From Rapana venosa (Eukaryota; Mollusca; Gastropoda; Neogastropoda; Muricidae), in contig CM054155.1 in NCBI GenBank assembly GCA_028751875.1, positions 54,308,967-54,372,966 on the forward strand: 64,000 nucleotides of DNA. The letters run 5' to 3'. Below are positions 45,797-57,400 of the stretch, in pieces. Made by a program: the position numbers and the translations under genes. Within the stretch, counting starts at the first letter, position 1. Every line of letters starts with the position of its first letter. A model generated the notes under the pieces. That model ran no database searches. It had not been told where the DNA came from and was given only the letters and a program-made list of their open reading frames with translations.

Positions 45797-46350
45797 TATG
45801 GGGAATGTATCCAACAGTTAGCAGAAGAGGGGGTAGCTAGGGGAAGGGGTTATGGGGAATGTATCAGACAGTTAGCAGAAGAGGGGGTAGTTAGGGGAAG
45901 GGGTTATGGGGAATGTATCCGACAGTTAGCAGAAGAGGGGGTAGTTAGGGGAAGGGGTTATGGGGAATGTATCCGACAGTTAGCAGAAGAGGGGGGGTAG
46001 TTAGGGGAAGGGGTTATGGGGAATGTATCCGACAGTTAGCAGAAGAGGGGGTAGTTAGGGGAAGGGGTTATGGGGAATGTATCAGACAGTTAGCAGAAGA
46101 GGGGGTAGTTAGGGGAAGGGGTTATGGGGAATGTATCAGACAGTTAGCAGAAGAGGGGGTAGTTAGGGGAAGGGGTTATGGGGAATGTATCCGACAGTTA
46201 GCAGAAGAGGGGGGTAGTTAGGGGAAGGGGTTATGGGGAATGTATCAGACAGTTAGAAGAAGAGGGGGTAGTTAGGGGAAGGGGTTATGGGGAATGTATC
46301 AGACAGTTAGCAGAAGAGGGGGTAGTTAGGGGAAGGGGTTATGGGGAATG
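45797..46350. repeat. 54-bp minisatellite, ten units
   Basis: Units start with TATGGGGAATGTATC at 45,797, 45,851, 45,905, 45,959, 46,015, 46,069, 46,123, 46,177, 46,232 and 46,286, and an eleventh begins at 46,340. Spacings are 54 except 56 and 55 where extra Gs occur. Because 54 is divisible by three, one strand reads an 18-residue repeat GYGECIRQLAEEGVVRGR. The G insertions break that frame, so it is not supported as a protein. Confidence 0.95.
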
Positions 46351-46647
46351 GAATGTACATTGAGGGTAAGGGGGTTTGGGGAATGAACATGGAGGAGAAG
46401 GGGGCACATGGAATGGAATTGACAGGCATCTGCTTATGAAATTGAAATAAACGTCTCTTTCCCGGCAGAGCTTAGCTCTGTGTTTTCAAATTCATGTAAG
46501 GTGTCTTCACAATTTGTGATATTAGACAAGAGGGGGAGGGAGAAGGAAGGTGTGTGAGTGTCAGGAGGGAGGGTGTAGCTGGTAATATGGGAGAAGAAAT
46601 AGCTCTGTGTGTCGCTGCATGCGTGCGTGTGTGCTTGCGTGTGGTGC

Positions 46648-46664
46648 GTGCGCGCGCGCGCGCG

Positions 46665-46735
<71 letters not shown>
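46648..46735. repeat. (CG)n + (TG)n tract
   Basis: Alternating CGCGCGCG followed by about 35 TG units. It is a strong potential Z-DNA former. Frames across it are artefacts. Confidence 0.95.
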
Positions 46736-46736
<1 letters not shown>

Positions 46737-46739
46737 GGG

Positions 46740-47710
46740 ATACAGTGTGTTACTGTTGTTGCTGTTGTCATTAATAACAGAAGTGTGTTCATTTTTTACA
46801 CGTGTGCATAGAAGTGTGTTTGTAGAAGACTAGACCGGGAGGAGAGGAGTGGTGATGGTAGTTGATGTGGTGGCAAGATGTAACGTGATACGCTATCACT
46901 CTTTCTCTTAGTTTTGCCTTTTCTTTCTTTCTTTCTTTTTTTAAAATTGTTTTTTGGGAGGGCATAGGTGGCTGCTTGTTTTGTTTTAATTTAAATGTGT
47001 GTTTTTGCTGTAGATAGATTTTAATTTATTTTTTCTTATCAAACGTTTCATCTATAAATGAAGTATGACTTTGACTTTGCCACATATACATAGGTATGTA
47101 AGGAGTTGATACGTTCTTCCTTTAGCATAATTATGACAATTCCCAGAAGACAAAATAACTCCCAGCGGCTTTGGCTCTGAACTAAAGTTTTCTCCTGTAA
47201 AGCCTGACTGCATACGGAGTATTTGTGAGCCTTGTTGCTATGAATAATTGTTGTTGTAAAACAGAGGATTTCTTCGTGGTAACTGTACAGGTTTTACTTT
47301 AATTCCTCTATAATAATGTTGTCCAAAAAGACACGGGGTTTAAAGGAAGCATTTGCAAGAATAGTAAAACTAAGTCTTAGTGGGGTTTTTTCAGTTTCAT
47401 GTTTTAGCCTCAAGGCTTCACGTTACCATCGTCGACATAGAATTCATAAGGTATTTCATCGGTCCCCGAGATCGGCAGGCAGCTAGCTTCCTTAGTAGTG
47501 AGTAGAAATAAACGGTTACAACATGTCACCCTATCATAGTCTGAAAATAAATCTTCCAGGCAAATGCCTTAGTAACGATGTGATTCATTGTATGCAATAT
47601 AAGATAGTTTCGCATTTCTGCAACCAGTAAACCCCTTTCAGCGTGCCTGCTCGATGTTATTCATGACTACTTCAAGAAGACTTAAGCATGGACAGATCTG
47701 CACAGAAGAC
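46740..47710. other. No gene seen
   Basis: Clean AT-rich sequence with a T-rich patch near 46,920-46,960 and no long frame or recognised repeat. Confidence 0.55.
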
Positions 47711-47711
47711 A

Positions 47712-47996
47712 GGATAGCTCGGTGGTCAGAGCACTCGCTCTACCCAAGCTAAGGTTAAGCAGCATTGGGCGTGGTTACCACGTGGATGGATGATAGTTCA
47801 CGCGCTTCGGCTTCAGTACAGTCGCTCAGTTCACCCAGCTGTAATTGATTACCTGCCCTCTTTAGAGACAGAAAAGGTAAAGCAGCAAGGAAGAGGAGAT
47901 GGACACCGTACCCAACATGCCAGGTTAGAGAAGTTGAGCACTCTAACACCGCACTCCCCAACGACCCATAGGTTTCGGGAACTTCTTTACCTTTTT
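47712..47996 (+). mobile_element. tRNA/5S-chimeric SINE
   Basis: GGATAGCTCGGTGGTCAGAG forms a good tRNA A-box. It is followed by the 5S-like GGTTAAGCAGCATTGGGCG and GGTTACCACGTGGATGGATGA, and the tail CTTCTTTACC. The tRNA part is the clearest of all copies, while the rest is diverged from 30,862-31,159. No clear target-site duplication. Confidence 0.9.
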
Positions 47997-48257
47997 ACAT
48001 ACGTTAAACTGAGGTACAAAAATATCTCTGCAGTTAGCCCTGGGGGCCCAAAATTCATAACATTGAACTTGCAATATTCAAGCATAATTTTAGAAAGTAA
48101 ATGTTTTGTCTACCGAGCTGTTCATTATTTTGCACCTAAAAGTTGTTTTTGTTTCAGTGTCAGCAATACCATTAAGGTCAACTTTGACAGGTAATAAGGC
48201 ATTTTCAGTTGACTTGTGTTTCCCTGTGTCTCTTCCATCTGAACTTCTATTGTGTTT

Positions 48258-49854
48258 TTGTCTCTTGTTCTTCTTCTTTCTTCTTCTTCTTCTTCTTCTT
48301 TTTTCTTGTTCTTCTTCTTGTTCTTCTTCTTCTTCTTCTTCTTCTTCTTCTTCTCCTTCTCCTTCTTCTTCTTCTTTGCATTCTTCTTCTTCTTTGCATT
48401 CTTCTTCTTCTTTGCATTCTTTTCCTTTGCAGTCTTCTTTTTTGCATTCTTCTTCTTCTTTGCACTCTTCTTCACATTCTTTTCCTTCACATTCTTCTTC
48501 TTCACATCCTTCTTCTTCTTTGCATTCTTCTTCTTATTCTTTGCACTCTTCTTTTTTGCATACTTCCTCTTCTTCACAGTTTTATTCACAGTTCTTCTTC
48601 TTTCTTCTTCTTCTTCTTCTTCTTTTCTTCTTCTTTCTTCTTCTTCTTTCTTCTTCATCATCCTCTTCTTTGCATTCTTCTTTTTTTGCTTCTGTTTTTT
48701 TTCTTGTTTGAATTCTTCTTCTTCCTTGCATCTTCGCTGCATTCTTCTTTGCATTCCCCTCCTTCTCCTTCTTCTTTGCGTTCTTGTTCTTCTTTTCATG
48801 CTTCTTCTCTGCATTCTTCTTCTTCTTTGCATTATTCTTCTTGTTAGTTGCATTCTTCTTCATGTTTGCATTTGTCTTCTTCTCACTCTTCTTCTTTGTT
48901 TGCATTCTTGTTCTTCTTTGCAATATTCTTCCTCACAGTCTTCTTTACAGTCTTTTTCTGACTGTTTTCTTCATAACAATCTTCTTGCTTGCATTCTTCT
49001 TATTTGCATTCTTCTTGTAATTCTTCTTATTTGCATTCTTCTTCTTCTTCTTCTTCTTCTTCTTTCTTCTTCTTCTTCTTCTTCTTCTTCTTCTTCTTCT
49101 TCTTCTTCTTCTTCTTCTTCTTCTTTTTCTTCTTCTTTGCATTCCTCTTCTTTCCTTTCTTTTTGTATTCGTCATCTTTTGCTTCTGCTTTTTTATTTGC
49201 GGTCTTTTTTTTTCCATTCCTCATATTCTTCTTTGCATTTTTCAAAATTCTTTTTTGCATTTGTCTTCTTTCCATTCTTCTCCTTTCTTTGCATTTTCCT
49301 TCATCTTTGCATTCGTTTTTACAGTCTTCTTCGTACGCTTCTTTTTCTCCTCAACAATCTTCTTCTTCTTTGCATTTTTCTTCTTTGCATTCTTCTTCTT
49401 TGCATTTTTACCTTTGCATTCCTCTTCTTCTATGCATTTTTCTTTCTTTCTTCTTGTTCTTCTTGTTCTTTCTCATCATCTTCTTCTTCTTTTTCTTCTT
49501 CTTCTTCTTCTCTGCAGTCTTCTTCTTCTCTGCATTCGTCTTCTTTTGCTTCCGCTTTCTGTCTCATTTACAGTTTCTTCTTTGAATTCTTCTTTACCCT
49601 TCTTTGCATTCTTTTTCTTTATATTTTTCTTTATATTTTCTATTTCTTTGCATTTTTCTTCTTTTTCTTTGCTTTCTTCTTTGCCTTCTTTTCTTTGCAA
49701 ATTTGTTCTTTGTATTTTTCTTTTCTTCTTTTTTGCTTTTTTTTGCATTTTCCTTCTGCTTTGTCTTTGCATTCTTCTTCTGTCCAATCTATTCTCTTTC
49801 TACTTTTCTTTTTCTTCTTCGTCTTCCTCTGCTGCTGCTGCTGTGCTGCTGCTG

Positions 49855-49885
<31 letters not shown>

Positions 49886-50160
49886 TTCTTTTCTTCTTCT
49901 TTTCTTCTTCTTCTTCTTCTTCTTCTTCTTTTCTCTTCCTTCTTTTACTTCTTCTCCTTTGCTTTCTACTTTTTCCCTGTTTTTTGTATTTGTTTTCTTG
50001 TCTTCTTCTCTCCTTCTCTTTCTTCTTTTTCTCTTCTTCTTCTTCTTCTTCTTCTTCTTCTTCTTCTTCTTCTTTTCTTTCTCTTTCTTTCTTCTTCTTT
50101 TCTGCTTTGCAAATCTTCTTCTTGTTTTTGTTCTTGTTTTATTCTTATTTCTTTTCTTCT
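48258..50160. repeat. 1.9-kb (TTC)n polypyrimidine array
   Basis: TTC repeats interspersed with TTTGCATTC words. In part (48,377-48,545) they form an 18-bp unit TTTGCATTCTTCTTCTTC. The 740-codon + strand frame and the Lys/Arg-rich minus frames here are repeat translations and not genes. Confidence 0.95.
49828..49883. repeat. (CTG)n tract inside the TTC array
   Basis: About seventeen CTG units with two TGTG breaks, standing alone within the pyrimidine array. Confidence 0.95.
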
Positions 50161-50619
50161 TCACCTACATCCCTGGTCACCCACACCAAACATTAGCAGC
50201 CCCCTCTTACTCACCAAAAGAGGCATGGAAAGTCATTTTACTAGCTTCCCACATTACCCCACCCACATCCCATCGCAGATATGAAAAAAGAAAAATTATC
50301 AAATATCAATGCAAATCTGTTCACAAGAGAACCAGCGTTTTTTCACACACGCCCTCCTCCTTTATCGACAGACAGTTTCCCCTCTTAAACCTCGTCCTTG
50401 TTCACTCACTTGAAAAACTAAACCCTTTTTTTCTGATTATTTGGTATTTTTGTAAAAATGTTGTTTACTTTTGATAGGAAAACCATAACATTCCTTTCAT
50501 GAAAAGTATCTTTTGTTGTAAAGGTTTTAAAATATCAATGTAATAATGCCTCCTAGCTTTTAGATCTACTTAGTTATATTGTGTACTTAATTCCAGGTAG
50601 AATTATCTCTTTAAATTAG

Positions 50620-53402
50620 TTAATGGCTATTCGTAACAACGTTCCAAACTGGCCTTGTAATGATGGACTGCGAGTAGGTCACCTTAATATTTGTCATTTA
50701 TGAATAAAACATCTGACCTGTCAAAGATTATAAACAATGAAAAAAAAAACCATTCCTATTTTTGGTGTTTCAGAAACATGGACAAACAGTCGTTTTAACA
50801 GATAGTTCATTTCTTTTTCCAGGGTACCATATCATTCGGAGAGACCCTAAAAGATCCCAGCAAACTGGTATTGTCGTGTATATCCAAATAATATCTCCTA
50901 TAAACTTCGTGAAGATTTGTGTCATTTCAACTGGAATCAGTATGGATAGAAGTTTGTTCTTCTAAAAAATCGATTACTTCAGTTTTGTGGGTTTCATTTA
51001 CAGACATCCTAAGAGCACCACCAGTGGTTTGATGACTTGTGAATGATGGACAATGTTTGGTTTTAGGAAAAGAAATATTTTTTACTAGGTGATTTCAATA
51101 TCGATATATCTCAATCCCCCGCAGTGGCACGTATCTTCACGTCCTTTACCTTTTGCAATGTATCACATGCCCCACCAGAGTGACGTCAAAATTTTAGTAC
51201 TCTTTTAGATCACGTTTATTCTTCTGACGTCACATCTCTTAAAGAAATTTGTGTACCCACTGTCGGAATTAGTGATCATAATGCTGTTTGTGTCACCGGA
51301 GAAAAGCGGGCTTCAGAGTCCCTAAAATGAGCATCTGAAATTACATTTCGCTCATTTAAAAATTTCGATTTGCATGCATTTTCCGCTGACCTCGCTTCTG
51401 CACCCTTTCAAATATTTTTAGTTACTGATGCAGACGATGCCCTTTCCTTTTGGACATCAGTTTTCTTAAGCATTGTCAACAAGCATATTCCTTTAATTCA
51501 AAGACGTGAAAAGTCAAAAATTTTACCTGGCTAGCTCACCCAAGAAATTTTGTTTGCAATCAACCACAGAAACGACTTAAAGAAACGGGGGCTTCAGAGG
51601 AATACAAGAAAAAAGTAACACAGTTAAGTTTTATGATTAGAAATCTAAACGTTGTTTCTTCCAAAATTTTAAATTAAAGAAAAAAGCAATGGAAGATTAA
51701 TCTGGTCTGCTATTCGCAGCTCTCTAAACCTGGTACTTCACGTGACGAATGTTGTATTCCAGTAGAGGTTTCAATAATCCTTTGCTAGTGTTGGAAGTAA
51801 ACTCATTGATAACAAAACCAGAACTTTTGATTCAAATTTTTTTAAATAACCTTTTGCGTAGGAAAAGGATACAAAAACAAAATTTTCTGTTCCCTTATTG
51901 TCTGTTCATGAAGTTTTGCCCTATTTAAAGTCTTTAAAAATAAAAATTCTTTGTGGCTTTGTGTATTACCCCTAAAATACTGAAAATATCTGCATTTTAC
52001 ATTGCAGACTCTTTCACTTATCTTTATAACCTTTGCTTATTAAACAGTGCTATCCCAAAGCTTTTAAAATTTCGCTTAAAGTAATCCTTTGCACAAAAAA
52101 GGGAACATAGAAGATGTAAATAATTATAGACCATTTCATTCTATCTAGTTATCTAAACCTCTTGAACTGATGTCCCCATCATTTATCATCTTTTATTGAA
52201 TGCAAAGGCCCTTTTTGCATACCCATCAGTCGGGGTTTAGGAAGCACCACCTGTGAAACACCCATTTATGCAGGATTATGATTCATGGCTGCATGAAATT
52301 AATAACAGAAAGGCAGTCGGTGTTTTTTTTATTGATTTAAAAAAGGCCTTTGATTTGATTAATCATAATATCTTATTACATAAGCTTCGGTTATATGGTT
52401 GAGATGAAAATGCCTTACTATTTTTTAAATCCTATTTGTCAAACCGAACTCAATCTGTTTATGCTAATGGAAGTACCTCATCCAAAAAAATTGTTGCATG
52501 TGGTGTACCACAAGGTTCAGTATTAGGTCCACTCTTATTCTCTCTTTACATTAATGATCTTCCTTTAACCATTTAAAATGTTGTTTGTGATTTATTTGCA
52601 GATGTTTACAACTCTCCCAATACGTAGTCTGATTTTAAAGGAAATCAATCATTATTTAACCTTAGTGTGAATTCAGTCAAAATTTGGTGTGAGACTAATG
52701 CTATGATGGTACCACCTGACAAAACAGAAGCTATGCTAGTTTGTGGGGCGTCAGAAAAGGCAAACCTTGAGGCAAACTCATTTAAAAAATTAAAGTATAA
52801 TAACAAAAACATAAACAAGTTAAAACGCAAAATTACTTGGGGTAGTCTTGACGAAAGCCCCCTTTTTGGCAGGATCTGTTCACATATTATAAAGAATATC
52901 ATCCAGTGTATTCCAGCTTTCACAAATTAAAACCTTTCTAGATAAACAAAAAACAAAAATTATATTTTGCTTTTATTCGTCTCGCTAGATTACTGCTCTG
53001 TTGTCTGGGGGAAGTGTGCTCCATTAACTGAAACCTCTGAACTCTCTTCAAAAGCGAGCCATTAAAGTCATAAATAATAAGAGTTAGCAAATGCATCAAA
53101 TAATAACTTATTTAAACACTTTGGATATTACCACTTTGCTTGCGCCTCCGCTTTAATGTTTTAGCTCTCATGCATAAGGTAGTTTATGATGCTTGCCTGG
53201 TTATCTAAAGCAATGTTCTTTTTCAACATCATCACGAATCGACAGAGCTATTGTCCCCAAACCAAACTTAGATCTATTCAAAAGGTTTTTCTTTCAATGG
53301 CAGCAGAGAATGGAATGCCCTTCCCCCGATGTTTCTTAGAATTCCAGAGCACTCTACATTTAAGACAGAAATAAAACAGCTGTTGTTTGATACGTGTGAC
53401 TA
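50620..53402 (+). pseudogene. ORF2 relic of LINE copy A (APE-type EN + RT)
   Basis: Endonuclease words are visible in pieces: FGVSETW equivalent near 50,763, GDFNID near 51,090-51,107 and SDHNAV near 51,272. Reverse transcriptase words follow: FIDLKKAFD near 52,330, [20 protein letters not shown] near 52,500-52,558 (intact here although broken in copy B), and a damaged motif C near 52,595-52,610. The end reaches TGTGACTAA at 53,394-53,402. It would encode the nicking endonuclease and reverse transcriptase for target-primed insertion. It is split into more than ten frames. Confidence 0.8.
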
Positions 53403-53499
53403 ACTACTCGCAGTCAACACACACAATGAATCCAATGTGTATGAAAATAATTGGTGCCTATATTGACTATATCAAAGACATATGTGTGCACTTTTTTTG

Positions 53500-53573
53500 T
53501 GTGTGTGTGTGTGGAGGGGGGGCGGGGTGCTGTGCGTGCGTGTGATTATGTATGTAGAGTCGAAGAATGGTTG

Positions 53574-53604
<31 letters not shown>

Positions 53605-54095
53605 TGTGTGTTGTGTTGTGTGTGTGTGTGTGTGTGTGTGTGGGGGTATGTGGTGTGTGTGTGTATGTGTGTGTGTGTGTGTGTGTATGTGGGGTGTGTG
53701 TGTGTGAGGGGGGGGGGAGGGAGGCTCCGTTCCTGCGTGTGTACACTTGTGTGAGTGTGTGTGTGTGTGTTTCGCGCGCGCGCGGGGGGGGGGGGGTGAG
53801 GGGGAGGAGGAAGGAGATAGTATATGTACAGCATGGGCTGTGTGTAGATCAGGGAGTAACCATTGGCTGTACTGTGAGAGAATCTTGGCATTATGTGTGT
53901 GCTTGAATGGGGAATGAAACTGCGTGAATGGGAAGGGGGGGGGGGGGCAGGGGGGGGGGGGGGAGGGGGTGAAGAGTGAGATGGGGTGAGTGTCTGAGTA
54001 CGTGTGTATGCACATGCCTCGCATGAGTGTGTGTGCGTGGGGTGCGTGCGTGCGTGCATGTGTGTGTGTAGGTGTTGGGGTTGTGTGTGTGTGTG

Positions 54096-54172
<77 letters not shown>
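53500..54172. repeat. TG/poly-G microsatellites in the LINE A 3' UTR
   Basis: Interrupted (TG)n at about 53,500-53,770, CGCGCGCG and G runs near 53,773-53,797, G runs at 53,934-53,965, and (TG)n at 54,084-54,172. Copy B has the same layout at 62,710-63,234. The overlapping His/Thr and Cys/Val frames are artefacts. Confidence 0.9.
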
Positions 54173-54175
<3 letters not shown>

Positions 54176-54419
54176 CTTGGGGTGTTTAAATAATGTTGCA
54201 ATCAGTTTAATGGGCTTTCCCCCAAGTCTTTTTTGAATTTGTTAATTTGTTCAAGGTAGAGTTTCCACCATTTTTGTCTGTTTTTCTTTTGGTTTTTTCT
54301 TTCTTTTGTTTTTAATTTTCTTCAAGTGTTTTTTTTTTTGGGCAGAATTGTAAAAAGGCCTTTATTGTGCCTAATTCTTTACCTATTAAAGATTAAAATC
54401 AATCAAAACAATCAATCAA

Positions 54420-57400
54420 TCTTTTTTACTTCTTCTTTTCTTCTTCTTCTTCTTCTTTTTCTTTTTTCTTCTTCTTCTTCTTTTTCAAATTTGTCCCCTT
54501 CTTCTTTTTCAAATTTTCTTCAAATTTTTCTTCATATTATTTTTTAGTTCTTCTTCAAATTCTTCTTTGAATTGTTTATCTTTTATTTTAATCATTTCCC
54601 TTTTCTTCGCAGTTTCTTCTTTTTCTTTGGTCTTTTCTACCTCCTTCCCTTTCTCCCCCCCTTCCTCTTCGTCTTACCCCCCCTCCTTCTCTCCCTTTTC
54701 TTCTTCGCAGTCTTCTTTACATATTTCGCAATCTTCTTCGTCGCATTCTTCTTTCAAATTTTTGCATTCTCGAATTCTTCTTGTAATTCTTCTTCTTCTT
54801 TGCATTCTTCTTTGCATTTTCCTCGCATTCTTTAAACCTCTTCTTCGCATTCTTCTTTGCATTCTTCTTCGCATTTTTCTTCTTCGCAATCTTCTTCGCA
54901 ATCTTTTTCTTCTTGGCATTTTTCTTCTGTTTCGCTGCATTCTTTTTCTCCTTTGCATTCTTCTTCGCTTTTTTACTCTTCTTCTTCCTTGTCTTCTTCT
55001 TTTTATTTGCATTCTTCTGTGCATATTCTTCTGTTTTTTTGTTTGATTCTTTTCTTCTTATTCTTTCCCTTTTTTTCATCTTCTTCTTTTCTTTTACTTA
55101 TTCCTGTTCTTCTATTCTTCTTTTTCTTCTTCTTCTTCTCCTTCTTTTCTTTTCTCTTCTTCTTCTTTTTTCTTCTTCTTCTCTTTTTCTTCTTCTTCTT
55201 CTTCTTTCTTCTTCTTTTCTTTCTCTTTTTCTTCTTCTTCTTTTCTTCTTTTCTTCTTTTCTTCTTCTTCTTTTCTTCTTTTCTTCTTTTCTTCTTTTCT
55301 TCTTCTTTTCTTTTCTTTTTTTTTTCTTCTTTCTTCTTTTTTTCTTCTTCTTCTTTTTTCTTCTTTTTTCTTCTTCTTCTTCTTCTTCTTTTTCTTTTCT
55401 TCTTTTTTTTTCTGCTTCTTTTTTTGTCTTCTTCTTTTTCTTTTCTTCTTTTTTCTTTTCTTCTTCTTTTTTTTCTTCTTCTTTTCTTCTTCTTCTTCTT
55501 TTTTCTCTTCTTTTCTTCTCGTTCGCTTCTTCTTCTTCTTTGCCTCTTCTTCTTCTTCTTTGCATCTCTTCTTTTCTTTTCTTCCTTCTTCTTCTTCTTA
55601 TTTTCTTCTTCTTCTTTTCTTCTTCTTCTTCTTCTTCTTCTTCTTCTTCTTCTTCTTTTCACTCTTTTTTCTTCTTTTTTGCACTTTTTTTCTTTCTTCT
55701 TTTCTTTTCTTCTTTTTTTCTTCTTCTTCTTCTTTTCTTCTTCTTCTTCTTCTTCTTCTTCTTTTCTTCTTTTCTTTTCTTCTTCTCCTTTCTTTATTCT
55801 TCTTCTTCAAATTTACTTCTTCCAATTCATCTTGAAAATGTTCGTTAGATTCTTTTTTGGATTAATTTTCAAATTTTTCTTTAGATTATTTTTCTATTTT
55901 TATCTTTATTCGTTTTCTTCGCAATTTTTGTCTTACCTCTCCTCCCTTTTTCTTCTTCGTCTTCTTTTCTTCTTCTTGTTCTTTTCTTCTTCTTCTTGTT
56001 CTTCTTTTCTTTTCTTCTTCTTCTTCTTCTTCTTCTTCTTCTCTTCTTCTTCTTCTTCTTCTTTCTTCTTCTTCTTCTTCTTCTTCTTCAAATTTACTTC
56101 TTCAAATTCATCTTGAAAATTTTCGTTAGATTTTTTTTTGGATTAATTTTCAAATTTTTCTTTAGATTATTTTTCTATTTTTATCTCATTCGTTTTTTCT
56201 CACTTTTCGTTCTTTTCCTCTCCCCCTTTCCCTTTTTCTTTTTTTTCTTTGAATTCTTCTCTCCATTTTTTTTTCATTTTTATTTTTCTTCTTTGCATTC
56301 CCCTTCTTTTCTACATTTTTCTTCTTCTCGCATTCGTCTTTCTTTGCTTTCTTCTTTGCATATTTGCATTCTTTGCATTCTTCTTCTAATTCTGCTTTTT
56401 CTTTGCATTTCCTTCTTCTTCTTCTTCTTCTTCTTCTTTCTTCTTCTTCTTCTTCTTCTTCTTTTTTCCTTCTTCTTTTTCTTCTTTTCTTTGCAATTCT
56501 TTTTCTTCTTCTTCTTTTCTCAAATTTTTCTTCTTTTCTTTTCTTTTCTTTTCTTTGCAATTCTTCTTCTACTTTTGTTTTTCTTCTTCTTCTTCTTTTT
56601 GTTCTTCTTTTTCTTCTTTTTGTTCATCTTTTTCACTCTTCTTCTTTTCTTCTTTTTTCTCTTCTTTTCTTCTTTTTTCTTCTTTTTTCTTTCTTCTTCT
56701 TCTTCTTCTTCTTCTTCTTCTTCTTCTCCCTTTTTCTTCTTTTCTTCTCCTTCTTCTTCTTTTCTTCTTCTTCTTCTTTTTTCTTCTTTTTTCTTCTTCT
56801 TCTTCTTCTTTTTCTTTCTTCTTTTCATCTTCTTCTTCAAATTTGTTTTTTTCTTCTTCTTCTTCTTCTTCTTTTCTTCTTCTTCTTCTCTTCTTCTTCT
56901 TCTTCTTTTCTTCTCCTTCTTCTTCTTCATTTCCTTCTACTTCTTCTTCTTCTTCTTCTACTTCTTCTTCTTCTTCTACTTCTTCTTCTTCTTCTTCTTT
57001 GCAATTCTTCTTCTCTCTTCTTCTTCTTCTTCTTCTTCTTCTTCTTCTTCTTCTTCTTCTTCTTTTCTTTTTTTTCCTTCTTCTTCAAATTCTACTTCTT
57101 CAAATTCATCTTGAAAATTTTCTTTAGATTCTTTTTTGGATTACTTTTCAAATTTTTCTTCAGATTATTTTTCTATTTTTTTTCTTTTTCATTTTCTTCG
57201 CAATCTTCGTCTTACCTCTCCTCCTCCTTCTTCTTCTTCTTCTTTGCATTCTTCTCTCCATTTTTCGCATTCTTCTTCTTCTTTATTGCATTCCTCTTCT
57301 TTTCAGCATTCTTCTTCTTCTTCGCATTCGTCTTCTTCTTTGCATCTTCTTTGCATATTTCGCATTCTTTGCATTCTTCTTCTAATTTTTCTTTTTCTTC

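Larger units (their letters stand above)
50165..54418 (+). mobile_element. LINE (CR1/Jockey-like), copy A
   Basis: Near-identical to 59,378-63,480 over its full length, including the 3' UTR microsatellites and the AATC-type tail (54,395-54,418). It lacks the ~230 bp that precede the homologous start in copy B. Compared with copy B it has many more one-base losses and run expansions, for example ACGGGGG against ACGCGGG. (TTC)n arrays flank both ends. Confidence 0.9.

Noticed and set aside
45497..45814. Ser/Pro/Thr-rich minus frame
   Set aside because: Translation of the 30-bp minisatellite.
45797..46350. CRISPR-like array
   Set aside because: The whole 54-bp unit is repeated with no unique spacers; it is a minisatellite in a eukaryote.
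47712..47800. A functional tRNA gene
   Set aside because: A-box only; there is no cloverleaf, the sequence turns into the 5S-like SINE body.
48252..50474. 740-codon + strand open frame
   Set aside because: Almost entirely Ser/Phe/Leu from (TTC)n; it only appears open because TTC and CTT lack stops. The end runs into LINE copy A.
53451..54201. Pro/His/Thr and Cys/Val frames
   Set aside because: They cross LINE 3' UTR microsatellites and G runs.
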